NCBI GenBank assembly: GCA_963921195.1
Contig: OY992538.1
Span: 6,410,330-6,474,329, forward strand
Length of the DNA: 64,000 nucleotides
Source: Pegoplata infirma
Lineage: Eukaryota; Arthropoda; Insecta; Diptera; Anthomyiidae
Reading direction: 5' to 3'
This document shows positions 12,608 through 23,900 of this stretch, piece by piece (within the stretch, counting starts at the first letter, position 1; every line of letters starts with the position of its first letter). The notes below the pieces were generated by a model that saw only the letters and a list, made by a program, of their open reading frames with translations, was not told the origin of the DNA and did no database searches. The translations under genes and the position numbers were made by a program.

Positions 12608-13264
12608 TAGCGCTGCCAACTTTCATGATTTGCCATCATTGTGACAATTTTTGAAGTCAAAATTAATGAAATGACACTTGACGATTTTTCATTTTCATCG
12701 CGAACAAAAATTAAGATTTTTTTAAATGAGAAAAATTTGTACATATCCTTTTTCAAAAGTTCAAATGTAATGTAAAATTTTCAAATGTAAACAAGAGAGC
12801 TTAGTTTTTGAATCAATCAACTATCGAAATTGAAGAAGAGGTCATCTGTCAGGAAAAAGAGTAACGCAATCAAGAGATGAGTTGCTCGAAATTATGGACA
12901 GTTACAAAGGATTCAAACCTATATTGTAAAGTTTGTAAATCTATGTCGAATTTTGGAAAATCGGGTGAAATAGACTTACATTTGATGAAAATACATAGAC
13001 AAGTTAAAGTGAATATCTGAAGTATCGGGACTTAGTTCAAAAATTCTTTTTTAATTCAAGCTAAAAATACTTTACACTGTTGAGACAAGTTTTTGTGTAA
13101 AATACAAATGCTTTCAAGTAATTTAGCCAATTTTTTAGATAAAAAACTTGGTTAACTTACACAAAAACACTTGGTTAGTTGTGTTTTACAAAAAAAAAAT
13201 GGCTAATAAGGCTAATTTTTTTTTTTAAATTTGACGATTTCCCAAAAAAAAGTTGGCAGCACTG
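12608..13264. mobile_element. hAT-like deletion derivative (CAGYGCTGCCAAC ends)
   Basis: The left end TAGCGCTGCCAACTTT and right end AAAGTTGGCAGCACTG are inverse. A CAG/TAG terminus with a GCTGCCAAC core is typical of hAT ends. The interior retains a BED zinc-finger fragment (12877-13020), as expected of a shortened transposase gene. No 8-bp duplication is seen (GGAGGGTC versus GGCTGATT), so the element is old or a boundary has moved. Confidence 0.72.
12877..13020 (+). pseudogene. BED-type zinc finger remnant of a hAT transposase
   Basis: A 47-codon frame from ATG 12877 to TGA 13018-13020. It contains SKLWTVTKDSNLYCKVCKS and then DLHLMKIHRQ: an upstream aromatic, C17-x2-C20, a 14-residue spacer and H35-x4-H40, the layout of a BED finger. 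These bind DNA at the N-terminus of many hAT transposases. The basic stretch KKRSSVRKKE lies just upstream in frame but is cut off by a TAA (12862-12864). No catalytic domain follows. Recognised by eye, not by search. Confidence 0.68.
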
Positions 13265-13274
13265 GGCTGATTTA

Positions 13275-13560
13275 TTAATCCCCTTGGTTAAAGTGCCATG
13301 AGCTTGAACATACAAATGTTTCATTTATAAACAAGTATACAAAAAAAAACTTTAGAAAGTTGTGTTTTTCTGGGTTTTTTAGTTCTTCAAGGTAAAACTT
13401 TTTCCCCCTTGTCAGATTCTGCCCACTTACGAATTTGACCGAACCAGTACCATAGTACATATTCGTGCAAAACTTCAAGGGTCTAGCTCTTTAGTTTTCA
13501 AAGGAATCGGGTCAGTCCCTCTTGTAGTCCCCATACAAACCACCCTCCCGATATTCACAT
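13275..13560 (-). repeat. Dispersed GTCCGTCTG-family repeat, reverse type
   Basis: Shares TTAGTTCTTCAAGG, the TTTTTCCCCC stretch, GATTYTGCCCA and CATATTCGTGCAAA with 32905-33110, 42790-42960 and 55960-56070. All read as one reverse-oriented repeat type. The proximal GTCCGTCTG part is missing here. The 67-codon frame at 13275-13478 is part of this repeat. Confidence 0.65.
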
Positions 13561-13904
13561 AATTCCTAAAAAATTCATATAATTGGAAATATTTGATTAA
13601 AATTTTATTTGTAGGTGTTAAACGTGTACTTCGGTAACCTAATAAAATCTGAATATAATTGGACCATTTTTCGACTTAGTCCCCCATAAATTTTGACCGA
13701 TATCACCGTCCGACAGCCAATATTAAACATGAACCGGATGATATACGTCTGAAAGTAGAGATCAAATGGAGTAAAACTGCATTTACAGTTTTTCATTTCG
13801 TGTTCTTATTTCCTTTTAAATGGACTTCATAATTTTAAAGGATACATTTTGTAAAATATCTAAAAATATTGAAATATTTGAAATTGTCGTAGGATGAAAC
13901 TGGG

Positions 13905-14140
13905 GACGGCAGATGAAAGAGGAAGATCTCCCCTAATTTTTAGATTTTATTTTTTTTGCCATATCAGGATAAAAGGATGTGAATAAAGTTATTTGAAAAC
14001 TTTATCTAAATATTTTGTTGAAAAATTTGAATGATACTGAAGGACACATTTTTGAATGGACGTAACACACCTCCTTTTTCCTGATATGTAAAAATAATAG
14101 AAAATGAAAATTAGGGGAGATCCTCCTCTTTCACTTGCTA
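13905..14140. repeat. Imperfect inverted repeat (CTCCCCTAATTTT arms)
   Basis: GAAAGAGGAAGATCTCCCCT near 13914 pairs with AGGGGAGATCCTCCTCTTTC near 14113, and ATCAGGA with TCCTGAT further in. It forms a ~230-bp hairpin inside otherwise unremarkable AT-rich sequence (13561-14795). Confidence 0.65.
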
Positions 14141-14639
14141 TCAATACCCAGGAAAATTTTTTGGAACAAATTCCTATAACAAAAGATTCTTGAATATATT
14201 CTACGGTAATCAAAACAAAATTTTCTATGTAAAATTATTTTTCAAAAAAACTACTTGCTCTAAAAAACGATTGCTTTCGGGACAATTTCAAACAAAAATC
14301 ATTGATTCTGGTACGTGAAGTAGAATCGGTTGCAGGGTAATAAGATGCGTTGTGGAACCGATTATTTGGAACGGAAAATTTTGCTGGGTAGTACCATCCT
14401 AGGACAAGTAAAAGTATTGAAAAAATTTTTTATTAAATTTAAACCTCTAAAACTTTGAAGTCCTTTTAAAAGGAAACAGGATCACGAAATTGAAAACTGT
14501 AAATGCTGTTTAACTATATTTAGTCTCTAGTTATAAACGTATAGTATCCAGATCGTGTTCAACGACTTTTTTTCATTTTTGTCGGACGGTAAATTCAGGT
14601 TAATTGGCAAAAAATAAACAATTCCACTAAAATTTGATT

Positions 14640-14770
14640 TGTGTGTGTTTTCTACACTAAATAAAGATATAAAAAAGGATAGAACCAATCGGTCCATGTT
14701 GGAATGGAAACATTGGTGTAGGGTATCATATGGTCGGTCTTGACCGACTATAACTTTCTTACTTGTTTTT
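14640..14770 (+). repeat. Truncated 3' end of a dispersed repeat
   Basis: Ends in GGTATCATATGG...GACCGACTATAACTTTCTTACTTGTTTTT-type sequence, the tail of a relative of the GTCCGTCTG repeats, without the 5' part. Confidence 0.45.
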
Positions 14771-14795
14771 TAATGTAACTGAACTTAACGATTCT

Positions 14796-15498
14796 TTAGA
14801 CCCCTATGACACTACATTTTTTTTGTATTAAATTGAAATTGATGGCATACTAATCACATTAGAGAACAGCATTACCGGAGTCGGTAATACTGTGATCTAA
14901 TGTGATTAGTATGCCGTCAATTTCAATTTAATAAAAAAAAATGTAGTGTCATATACCCTTAGGGAATATATCTGATATATGGTTGTATCACGAATTTTAG
15001 TTAAGGGTATATGACACTACATTTTTTTTTATTAAATTGAAATTGACGGCATACTAATCACATTAGATCACAGTATTACCGACTCCGGTAATGCTGTTCT
15101 CTAATGTGATTAGTATGCCGTCAATTTCAATTTAATACAAAAAAAATGTAGTGTCATATACACTTTAAGGGTATATGACACTACATTTATTTTGTATTAA
15201 ATTGAAATTGACGGCATACTAATCACATTAGATCACAGTATTATCGACCCCGGTAATGCTGTTCTCTAATGTGATTAGTATGCCGTCAATTTCAATTTAA
15301 TAAAAAAAAAATGTAGTGTCATACGGGTCTTAGACCCCTATGACACTACATTTTTTTTGTATTAAATTGAAATTGATGGCATACTAATCACATTAGGGAA
15401 CAGCATTACCGGGGTCGGTAATGCTGTGCTCTAATGTGATTAGTATGCCGTCAATTCCAATTTAATACAAAAAAAAATGTAGTGTCATACACCCTTTA
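14796..15498. repeat. Four tandem palindromic MITE copies joined at TTA
   Basis: Copies at about 14796-14962, 15001-15167, 15165-15332 and 15330-15498. Each is ~165 bp and almost wholly palindromic: TATGACACTACATTTTTT...GGCATACTAATCACATTAG, then ATTACCG and a tiny loop, then the complement. Outer bases alternate between TTAAGGGTATATGAC and TTAGACCCCTATGAC. Adjacent copies share TTA at 15165 and 15330, fitting a 3-bp TTA target (PIF/Harbinger-like). Confidence 0.82.
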
Positions 15499-17439
15499 GT
15501 CATATTAATAATTTAAATTATAGACGCATGGCAAGTTGCCATTGGCAACTCATGTCATTCCTGATAATACGGTTTCTTGATAATAAAGTGAACACTGCAT
15601 TATCATCAAGCAATAACCAACACTGCATGGTTTGTGACTTCAATAAAAGCTATTTTAAGTACACACCGGATATGAAAATGGTAGTAAGGAGGAAATGAAA
15701 TTCAAAGAAGTAGATTAATAACAAAAAATAGATAAATAAAGATTTTGTCGTTTAATTTTAAGATTAAAAGCAAAAATATTTATATGACTAGCGTTGCCAG
15801 ATACATTTTAAGGTATGACACATTCGGAAAACTTAAATCTTTCACAACACATTCATATAGAGTGGCAATTTTGTTTCAATTTTTGATTTTCCCAAGTGTG
15901 CGGAAAAATTTGTATTCTACTAAACCTAAAAATTGTAATAAAGATTGAGGCCAATCGGATTAAATTAACCGGTGGCACCCGGCGATCAATTTTTTGGTTT
16001 TTTGAGAATTAAACGAAATCTTGGGATATATTGCATTTATTATTTTTTAACCGCTGAATATAAATATCAAAAAAAAATTTAAAATCGGTCAAACGTTTTT
16101 CCAGATATCGCAAATTGAAATTTGCAAAAAAAAACAGGGTTTCTTACGGCCAAGGAGTTTCTAAAATTTACGATCAAAAAATTTAAAAAATCTATTTTTT
16201 TTCCTTTGACCTTTATTGGGCTTGTGACAAACTATAATTTAAAAATAATTTAAGCCAAATGCGATCATTTTAACCCGTGGCGCACTTCAATCAAAGTTTT
16301 GGTTTTTTAGAAAATGCTCGCCAAAAACTCAAAATTTTGATCGAAGAGTGACATGGGTGAAGATGGTCTGATTTGGCTCAAATTGAGGTTAAATGAAAGT
16401 TTGTCCCAAACTCTATAAAATAATCATGGAAAAATGTTTGAGATTTTTTTTTTAATTTCTTGAACGTAGAAAAAACCCGCCAAATTTATTTTTGGAAATA
16501 ACTCGGTGTTTTTCAACTGATTTTTTTGTCAAATCAACATTTTATTTTGAGTATGACACATTGTATTGCATTATAACATTATGTCGTCTTAATTACGCAT
16601 CTTCTTGTGCGTTTTTTTTCTTCCTCCTATTATTTAAATAATGTCATCATTATTTATATTTAAACTATTTCACTGTCAATCTGGTAAGTGACTAAGAAAA
16701 GGCTCTTATCAACAATAATACACTCGACAAAAAAAAATATTAATTTAATAAATAAAAACAATAACAATGAAGTTATGCACTTGCAAAATTTTAATCATGC
16801 CATCAACATCATCGTGCCAATGACATACTTTGTAATACTAAACTAAAAGTTATTTTTTATTTATTAAAGAGGGGAAGTCTCCAAGTCTATGTACACCGAT
16901 TTGCCTGAAATTTAATACGATTTTAAGGTTGGGGTCTCTCGGCTTATAAGCCATATCGGGGATTTAGGGATTCAACAAATGGATAACAAATATGTTAATT
17001 TTTTCTTATTTTGAGCAATTTCTGCTTTTTAAAAGAAACTATATGATGTGTTTATATGGGAAGAAGAGCGGTTTTTTAATATCTATCCAACGGTGACATA
17101 ACCTCGAAAAAACCTTTAATAAATATTTTTTCACAAAAATGTGTAAATTTTGGTGGGGTTTTATATAAAGACATTGACCTATGATATTCACACGAATATA
17201 AAATAGTCTTTATTAAATTTAAATCGACACGTATTTCGACGATATTCCTGTAAGTTCGCGAATTAACGGAATTTTCCCGCAGGCTTACATCTTTTCATAA
17301 GGTGCGGTATACGTACGTGATTTTGCGTACCAGTGCCTGCCACATATAAGCACGAATGATCCCGAATTTATTTCCTCATGCGTTAAATTCGAAGTCAGGG
17401 CACACTCATTGCATTTCGGATTCATGTATAGAGGTCAAT
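15499..17439. other. Diverged repeat sequence, no gene
   Basis: 15960-16550 holds wording such as AATCGGTCAAACGTTTTTCC and GATTTGGCTCAAATT that partly recurs near 45030. 16900-17400 resembles 39950-40400 (AAAAGAAACTATATG, then TTTTCATAAGGTG), indicating two diverged copies of one repeat. No open frame with recognised features. Confidence 0.5.
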
Positions 17440-17596
17440 ATGCGGAAAGGTTGGATGGTTTTGACGGCTTCCTAATTCCATATCAAGTCTCCTGGAAAGT
17501 TACTCGAGCAGTGAAATTGTCGTTCACAATTCTTCTTGGATCCACCAATCCAACCATTGGACTCCCGTTGGCTATACGGTTAAGCTATTCGACGCG

Positions 17597-17656
17597 GATA
17601 ATATCCTGTCGCAATTAGTGAACGAACCAACGTGCTTAACGGGCGTTTGGAATGAA
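17597..17656 (+). pseudogene. LINE endonuclease remnant
   Basis: DNILSQLVNEPTCLTG in frame from 17597 matches the L-x-Q-L-V-x-x-P-T block in the apurinic-like endonuclease domain of many insect LINEs. Flanking frames are broken. Confidence 0.65.
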
Positions 17657-18002
17657 TACTTTCGACCTTTTTCGTGCTGGAGTCTTTCCCGATTGTTAGG
17701 AAGATTTTCACTGTACAATAATTACCTCCCAATCGTAATTTACCATGATGAAGTGCATGGTAAATTGCCTTTTAAATGATTGACAGTATGGTTTTCGCAG
17801 AACTCGTTCTACAGGAGACCTGTTGGCGTTCCTTTCAAAACCTTGGATTCGTTTGATTGTGACAATCATACGATGATCCTCAACAATTATAAAATGAAGT
17901 TTTTTTACCATACTATGATCAGCGAAGATCATAATATGATCGCTATCATAATATGTTAAAGCCATTAATCAAACTATGTGTACGTGTTGTTACACATAGA
18001 TG

Positions 18003-18700
18003 GAAGTCAGGGGACCCACAAGGTTCTGTTCTTTCTCCTACCCTTTTCTAATTCATCAAAATTTCAAATTCTATCAATTCTTTTACAGATGACAGCAACA
18101 TTGCTCATTAATTTTCTTTTAATCGTAGTTCAAGCCTTGTATGGATTGAAGGCAAAAGACTGATTATGAATGACACACTTAATCCAGACCTGTGGACAAT
18201 TCCTGAGTGGGGTCTTACGAATAGGGTGAGGTTCAATGCACGCAATAGCCAATATTGACCCACAGCTCTGCGTCATTTGTACATATGGGTGGTATAAATA
18301 TTGAAGAGTCGGAGACTCTTGATATTCTTTTCAGGAAAATTCAGTGTGAATTTCATTCGAATAAGAACGTTTTTCAAGTGTCGAAAGAAGCATTTCAGAG
18401 TCTCGGTTTTTAAATCCGGTGTAAGAAGTACTTCACCTCATCCGCTCTCCTTACTATTTATACCACCTATATACGACCGAAGATGGAATACAACTTCCAA
18501 ATATGGGCAGCGGCTGCAAAGTCTATTTTGGAGCTCTTGGACCATGTCCTAATGAGAGCGTTGATGCTTACCAATGACAATAAGGAATCTAACTCAATTG
18601 ACTAATTGGAGCATCTTCGGAATGTGAGTTGTGTGACTCTGCTCTACCGATATTATCATGGAAAATGTTATGCTGAGGTAAGTAAACTTATCTCCAGAGA
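18003..18700 (+). pseudogene. LINE reverse transcriptase remnant
   Basis: SGDPQGSVLSPTLF (18004-18050) is the RT block with the PQGSVLSP signature. It is followed by SFTDDSN (near 18078-18100), the catalytic F/Y-A-D-D box with Ala changed to Thr. From about 18290 one frame reads VSKEAFQSLGF, KKYFTSSALLTIYTTYIRPK, MEYNFQIWAAAA and LLYRYYHGKC, the usual C-terminal RT region, with two in-frame stops. Intervening sequence is missing or frameshifted. Confidence 0.85.
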
Positions 18701-19094
18701 CCGAGTTTTTGTTTGCAGTACTCGGTTGTCTAGTAGATTAGGGGATGCCCCTACAAATGCAGTGCATTGTGTTGGTGTTTGGAAATTGAGTAGTGTTTAT
18801 GGAGATTTCGTTTAAACTTTCCAGATCGTAGCTGACTAGGAAAACTTCTGCAGAGAGTGAACTCCACATACGACTTGTTCGACTGAAAAACGAATATTAT
18901 CTGTAATGCGTTGTGCGATTCATTGGATTATCCACCACAAAGGGATGCGATCTACTAGATTAGCGATTACAGAGAAGGTTCGTTTATCAGTTAAACTAGC
19001 CGCATGTAGAATAAACTAATAGAATAAACTAAACTGAAGTATTTGCTATTTTAGACGTGGCGACTGTATAATTTGGAACGGAGGAGGGATAGGA

Positions 19095-19560
19095 GAATCA
19101 GTATCTGCAGTGACAGCCAGGCTGTCCATCTAAAGTCGTCCAGCAATGTAGACGCAGACTCAATGAGGTCTCATGTGGGAATAGCGTTAGTCTTCTGTGG
19201 GTTTCGGGCCATAGAGGAACACGGGGAAACGAGATTGCCGACTCTTTGGCAATTCTTGGCTCCGATACAATTCCTTACAATCCAGAACCTCAGATAGTAG
19301 AATAGACTGTCGCAGACTTACGGTCTTATTTACGAGACACAATGATTGTGCTTGTCATATGACGAGATTAGGTATCTTATCAGACTCATTATGTGCAGCT
19401 TGCCTTGGGACACAACCGAACTTTACGTCTGTTGTTGTCCAGCATTCTTGAGGGCTCGACTGCGGATATTCTGCGGTTCTGATATTCTGGCAATGGACAC
19501 TGTTAATGGACTTCCTTTGTCTGATTTTCTCAAGTTTGTGAAAGCAACTGAGAAATTCTG
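19095..19560 (+). pseudogene. LINE RNase H remnant and C-terminal region
   Basis: ISICSDSQA near 19100 carries the catalytic Asp block. In another frame from 19198, GHRGTRGNEIADSLA gives the His...Asn-Glu...Ala-Asp block, so at least one frameshift separates them. A further frame to 19560 ends LPLSDFLKFVKATEKF, resembling the tail after RNase H in such elements. Confidence 0.82.
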
Positions 19561-19570
19561 AACTAGCACT

Positions 19571-20153
19571 TTTTCATTATTTTTCTTCTAAACCTTTTCT
19601 CACCCTTACTTATTTTTCTTTTCATGGTACGGTATAATGAACTATTTTAAATCTGAGCGCCATGGACTTGCCTAAAAATGTCCTCATTTTGGGCTTGTAC
19701 AACCAACCCTCAACTTAAATCAAGGGGCATCCACTGTGTTGGTTCAACGAACCATAAACGTTTCAGGCAAATCGTTGTATACTGGTTAGTAGACTTCTCT
19801 CGTAAGTAGTTCCTCTTTTAAGATAACCAAACGAACCGACCAATACAGTGAAGTAGTTTATAAGTCTAGTTCGAATTGGAAACAACAACAAAAATACAAT
19901 AAAAATCAAATTAAATTTTACCATTTATTAACTTAATTAAGTACATATTAATTTGTAATTTGACTAAATATGTTAAGGTACACAAAAATTTTTTTATTTT
20001 ATTTTAAATAAAAAGTTATAAGGAATCTTGTACTTTTTGAATGTATGGTTATATTTGTCCATACCTTTTTTTAATCACAGACTACTTGTTTTTGTTTTTA
20101 GAGAAATTTTTGGAATAATATGTATTTCATATTTAATAAGTACACTTTTGTCA
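19571..20153. other. Interval between LINE remnant and transporter stop
   Basis: Holds the presumed transporter 3'UTR (poly(A) hexamers at 19993-20003). 19640-19870 may be LINE tail or other repeat sequence (TTGGTTCAACGAACC near 19739). No other gene. Confidence 0.4.
19993..20003 (-). promoter_or_regulatory. Candidate poly(A) signals of the transporter
   Basis: Two overlapping AATAAA hexamers on the minus strand (19998-19993 and 20003-19998), about 150 nt after the stop codon. An ATTAAA at 20137-20132 is too close to the stop to be a good candidate. The sequence is AT-rich, so hexamers are common by chance; position is the main argument. Confidence 0.5.
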
Positions 20154-20986
20154 TTATGTTTTAATAAATGATACTGTTGAATCATCAGGATTTTCATTAT
20201 TATTATTCGTGATTGGTCCTTGACTTAGATTAACTTCCAATGGGCTTGCCATTCTCCCAGATCTAAAATACTCTTCAATTTCCAATAGAGTACGTCCCTT
20301 TGTTTCAGGTATTAGAAAATAGATATAGGCCACACCCACCAATGATACTGCGCCATAAAAAGCAAAAAGACCTGATGTACCCAAAGCCGATTCCATGGAG
20401 GGATATAATTTGATAACAGCAAATGATATTAGTAGACCACAACTAACAGAGAATCCAGAAGCACTACCTCTAACACGTTGTGGAAATACCTCAGAGATCA
20501 TAAAGAAAGGCAAAGTTAATAAGCCCATGGTAGAGAATACGATATGTAAAACAATACAAATGGCTGGCAACACAGAAACTTTTTGAAAAGCTTCTGGAAA
20601 CCAGCCAGCAGCTGCTAATAACAACATACAAATAGTCATGCCGGAAGCAGAGACTACTCCTGAAGGCCTACGACCCCAACGCTCAAATAATGTGCTCATA
20701 AAGAAAGTGGTGATTATGCGAGCCACACCTACCAACACAGCACATAGTCTGGGATCTATGGAGACACCGGCTAAGGTAGCAATTTGTACAGCGTACACAA
20801 CCACTACCACAACTCCGGAACATTGTTGGAAACCAAAGAAACCAATCATTAACAATAGAGGCTTATAGACCTCGGGAGCTTTGACGGCCTGCAGGAGAGA
20901 CTCACTTTCGGCTGAACTACGACTTAAATCGGAAGTACGTTTTACTTGACTAAGTTCCGTTTCGAATTCCTCACAATAGGAAGCAT
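20154..20986 (-). CDS. Transporter coding exon 5 (C-terminal half)
   Basis: The acceptor TTTCTTTTGCAG is followed by AT, completing Asp260. It encodes the rest of the cytosolic loop, helices 7-12 and a ~50-residue tail, ending at TAA 20156-20154. Motifs in order: QQCSG, ERWGRRP, EVFPQRVRG, PETKGRTLLEIEEYF. There are no frameshifts or stops, so this half is under clear coding constraint, unlike all surrounding DNA. Confidence 0.95.
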
Positions 20987-23900
20987 CTGCAAAAGAAATC
21001 ATAAATCATCTTATAAGTAAAACGACAATCACAAATCCGTCCATCCATCCATACTTACCATTTTTATTAATCCCTCTAAAATATTTCAACGATCTTCTTG
21101 CCTTTTCCGTATAACCCTTTTGCATTAACCAACTTGGAGTTTCTGGCATGGGCAAAGCACAGACAGTTGCAAAAACTTGATAGACACTAGATATAATCGC
21201 TATTAGTTGCCAATCGTTCTAGGAAATGTGAAAAAATCTTTGTTAGATTTACGATAAATACTCTGACCTATGCCAATGTTACCTCCTTTACATACTTACT
21301 CTTATAAAATAACCCAAAACATACATAAATAATATACCAGACGCTATAGCAATTGAGGTACCCAATATCAGTCTTCCACGTATGCGAGGTAAACTTATTT
21401 CTGCAGAATAGACACCGACTGGTGATACACATAAACCGATCATAATACCTGGAATTAAAAAGCAATTAAGCAAATGAAAGTAAACAATTTAAGAATACTA
21501 ATAGGTTTTGTGGTAACAAAATTGCTCTCTTCACTAGCGCGTCATTGTCATGGGTTGTCAAGCATAATATGAAAGATTGTAGGCACGGTGCGCCTCAATC
21601 GTTTTTAGGTTTCCCTTAACTGTCGACAAAAAGTGTAAACGCAATTTGATTTCTACGCCTTGTCTCTCTAATATGGATACCAAAGGTGCTTGTACCCAAA
21701 AGGTACTTTTTACAAAAGGTAAGTTTTACAATAGGTACTTTTTACAAAAGGAACTTTTTACAAAAGGAACTTTTTACAAAAGGTACTTTTTACAAAATGT
21801 AATTTTTACAATAGGACTTTTAACTAAATGTACTTTTTACAAAAGGTACCTTTTACAAAAGGAACTTGTTACAAAAGGTTCTTTTTACAAAAGGTATTTT
21901 TTACAAAAGGTACTTTTTACAAACAAAAAGTACTTTTTACAAAAGGCACTTTTTACAAAAAGTGCTTTTTACAAAAGGCACTTTTTACAAAAAGTGCTTT
22001 TTACAAAAGGTACTTTTTACAAAAGGTACTTTTTACCAAAGATTTCTTTTGCAAGAGGTACTTTTTACAAAAGGTCCCCTTTACAATAGGTACTTTTTGC
22101 AAAAGGTAATTTTTGCACAAGGTACTTTTTAAAAAAGGTATTTTTTACAAAAGGTACTTTTAACAAAAGATACTTTTAACAAAAGGTACTTTTAACAAAA
22201 GGTACTTTTTATAAAAGTTACTTTATATATAAGCTTCTTTTTATAAAAGGTTCTTTTTAAAAAAGATACTTTTTATAAAAGGTACTTTTTATAAAAGGTA
22301 CGTTTTATAAAAGGTACTTTTATAAAAGGTACTTTTATAAAAGGTACTTTATAAATGGAACTTTTTATAAAAGGTAATTTTTATAAAAGGTACTTTTTAT
22401 AAGAGGTGTTTTTTATAAAAGGTGCTTTTTATAAAAGGTACTTTTTTATAAAAAATACTTACTATAAAAGGTACGTTTTATAAAAGGAACTTTTTGTAAA
22501 TGGTAGTTTTTATAAAAAGTATTTTAACAAAAGGTACTTTTAACATAAAGTACTTTAAACAAAAGGTACTTTTTATAAAAGGTACTTTTTATAAAAGGTA
22601 CTTTTTATAAAAGGTACTTTTTATAAAAGGTACTTTTTAAAAAAGGTACTTTTTATAAAAGGTACTTTTTATAAAAGGTACTTTTTATAAAAGGTACTTT
22701 TTATAAAAGATTCTTTTTGTAAAAGGTACTTTTAACAAAAGGTACTTTTTATATAAGGTTCTTTTTATAAAAGGTACTTTTTATAAAAGGTACTTTTTAT
22801 AAAAGGTACTTTTTATAAAAGGTACTTTTTATAAAAGGTACTTTTTATAAAAGTTCCTTTTATAAAAGGTTCATTTTATAAAAGGTACTTTTTATAAAAG
22901 GTACTTTTTATAAAAGGTACTTTTAATAAAAGGTACTTTTTATAAAAGGTACTTTTTATAAAAGGTGCTTTTTATAAAAGGTACTTTTTATAAAAGGTAC
23001 TTTTTATAAAAGGTACTTTTTATAAAAGGTACTTTTTATAAAAGGTACTTTTTATAAAAGGTACTTTTTATAAAAGGTACTTTTTATAAAAGGTACTTTT
23101 TATAAAAGGTACTACCTCCGTCCCAAAATAATCTTAACATTTCTATATTTTGGCTGGGATTATGGAGGATTTTTTAAAAAAGCTTCGTTTTTTTTGTTAA
23201 TACGTATCGGGACATATCAATAATTTAAAAATTCTTTATAGCTTTGCAATTTTTCAATTCCCGTGCAAAATGGATGCAACAAATTGCATCCAGATAAATG
23301 AGACAGCTTGTTTTCGACGTTACAACTAAAAAATTCATGAAATTCTTCCCTTAGAAGTACCCTCTTAAATTAATTAACAAAAAAGTTACATTCGATTTTA
23401 AATTTCCATAGAAAAAGATTTAAAACACTTGTTTGTATGTATTTAAATACAAACTAAAAAAATTAAATATAGTTTTAAGGCATAATAACAAGTGTTTTTT
23501 TCTAATTTTCTTTATATTGTATATGAAAATCTTAAATCAAATGTAACTTTTTTGTTAATTAATTTAACTGTATACTTCCAAGGGAAGGATTTTACGATTT
23601 TCTTAGTGCTATAATTTAATGGAAAAATAAAATTCATTTAAGTGGGTAGAAAGATGAGAAACTAACAATCATAAGAAGAAGATGACCTCTGAGGTAAAAA
23701 CCCGATATGGGTCAAATTTAGTACTCGCTGAGGACTTTCTAACAATTTTTTTTTTATAACGATCGGACATCAAATGACAAAGCTATGAATAAATAACGAT
23801 TTCGGCGGTACCAAATCGCGACCTAAAAATCTAATATTTTGGCTATGGAATTTTTTCGAGGTAAGCTTTAAAATTAAGCCCGCCCAATGGGAACTTTTTT

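Larger units (their letters stand above)
17440..19570 (+). mobile_element. Decayed RNase H-bearing non-LTR retrotransposon (LINE)
   Basis: A 2.1-kb GC-richer island with remnants in canonical order: endonuclease (about 17597-17656), reverse transcriptase (about 18003-18700) and RNase H (about 19095-19560). Stops and frameshifts separate all parts, so it is dead. An RNase H domain points to I/LOA/Outcast-type clades rather than jockey proper. 5' and 3' ends are not defined. It ends about 580 bp from the transporter stop codon, in the opposite orientation. Confidence 0.85.

Noticed and set aside
12608..13264. 8-bp target-site duplication for the BED-finger MITE
   Set aside because: The octamers outside the ends (GGAGGGTC and GGCTGATT) do not match, so none is claimed.
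14796..15498. Assignment of the four palindromes to piggyBac because of TTAA
   Set aside because: Only some junctions are TTAA; the common denominator is TTA, and termini after TTA vary between AGGG and GACCC.
20395..20868. Plus-strand frames of 63 and 76 codons
   Set aside because: They lie antisense to exon 5 of the transporter and have no motif of their own.
21646..22132. Three overlapping plus-strand frames of 88-147 codons rich in YFLQKVLFTKGTF
   Set aside because: They are the 16-bp satellite read in its three frames; the period, not selection, keeps them open.
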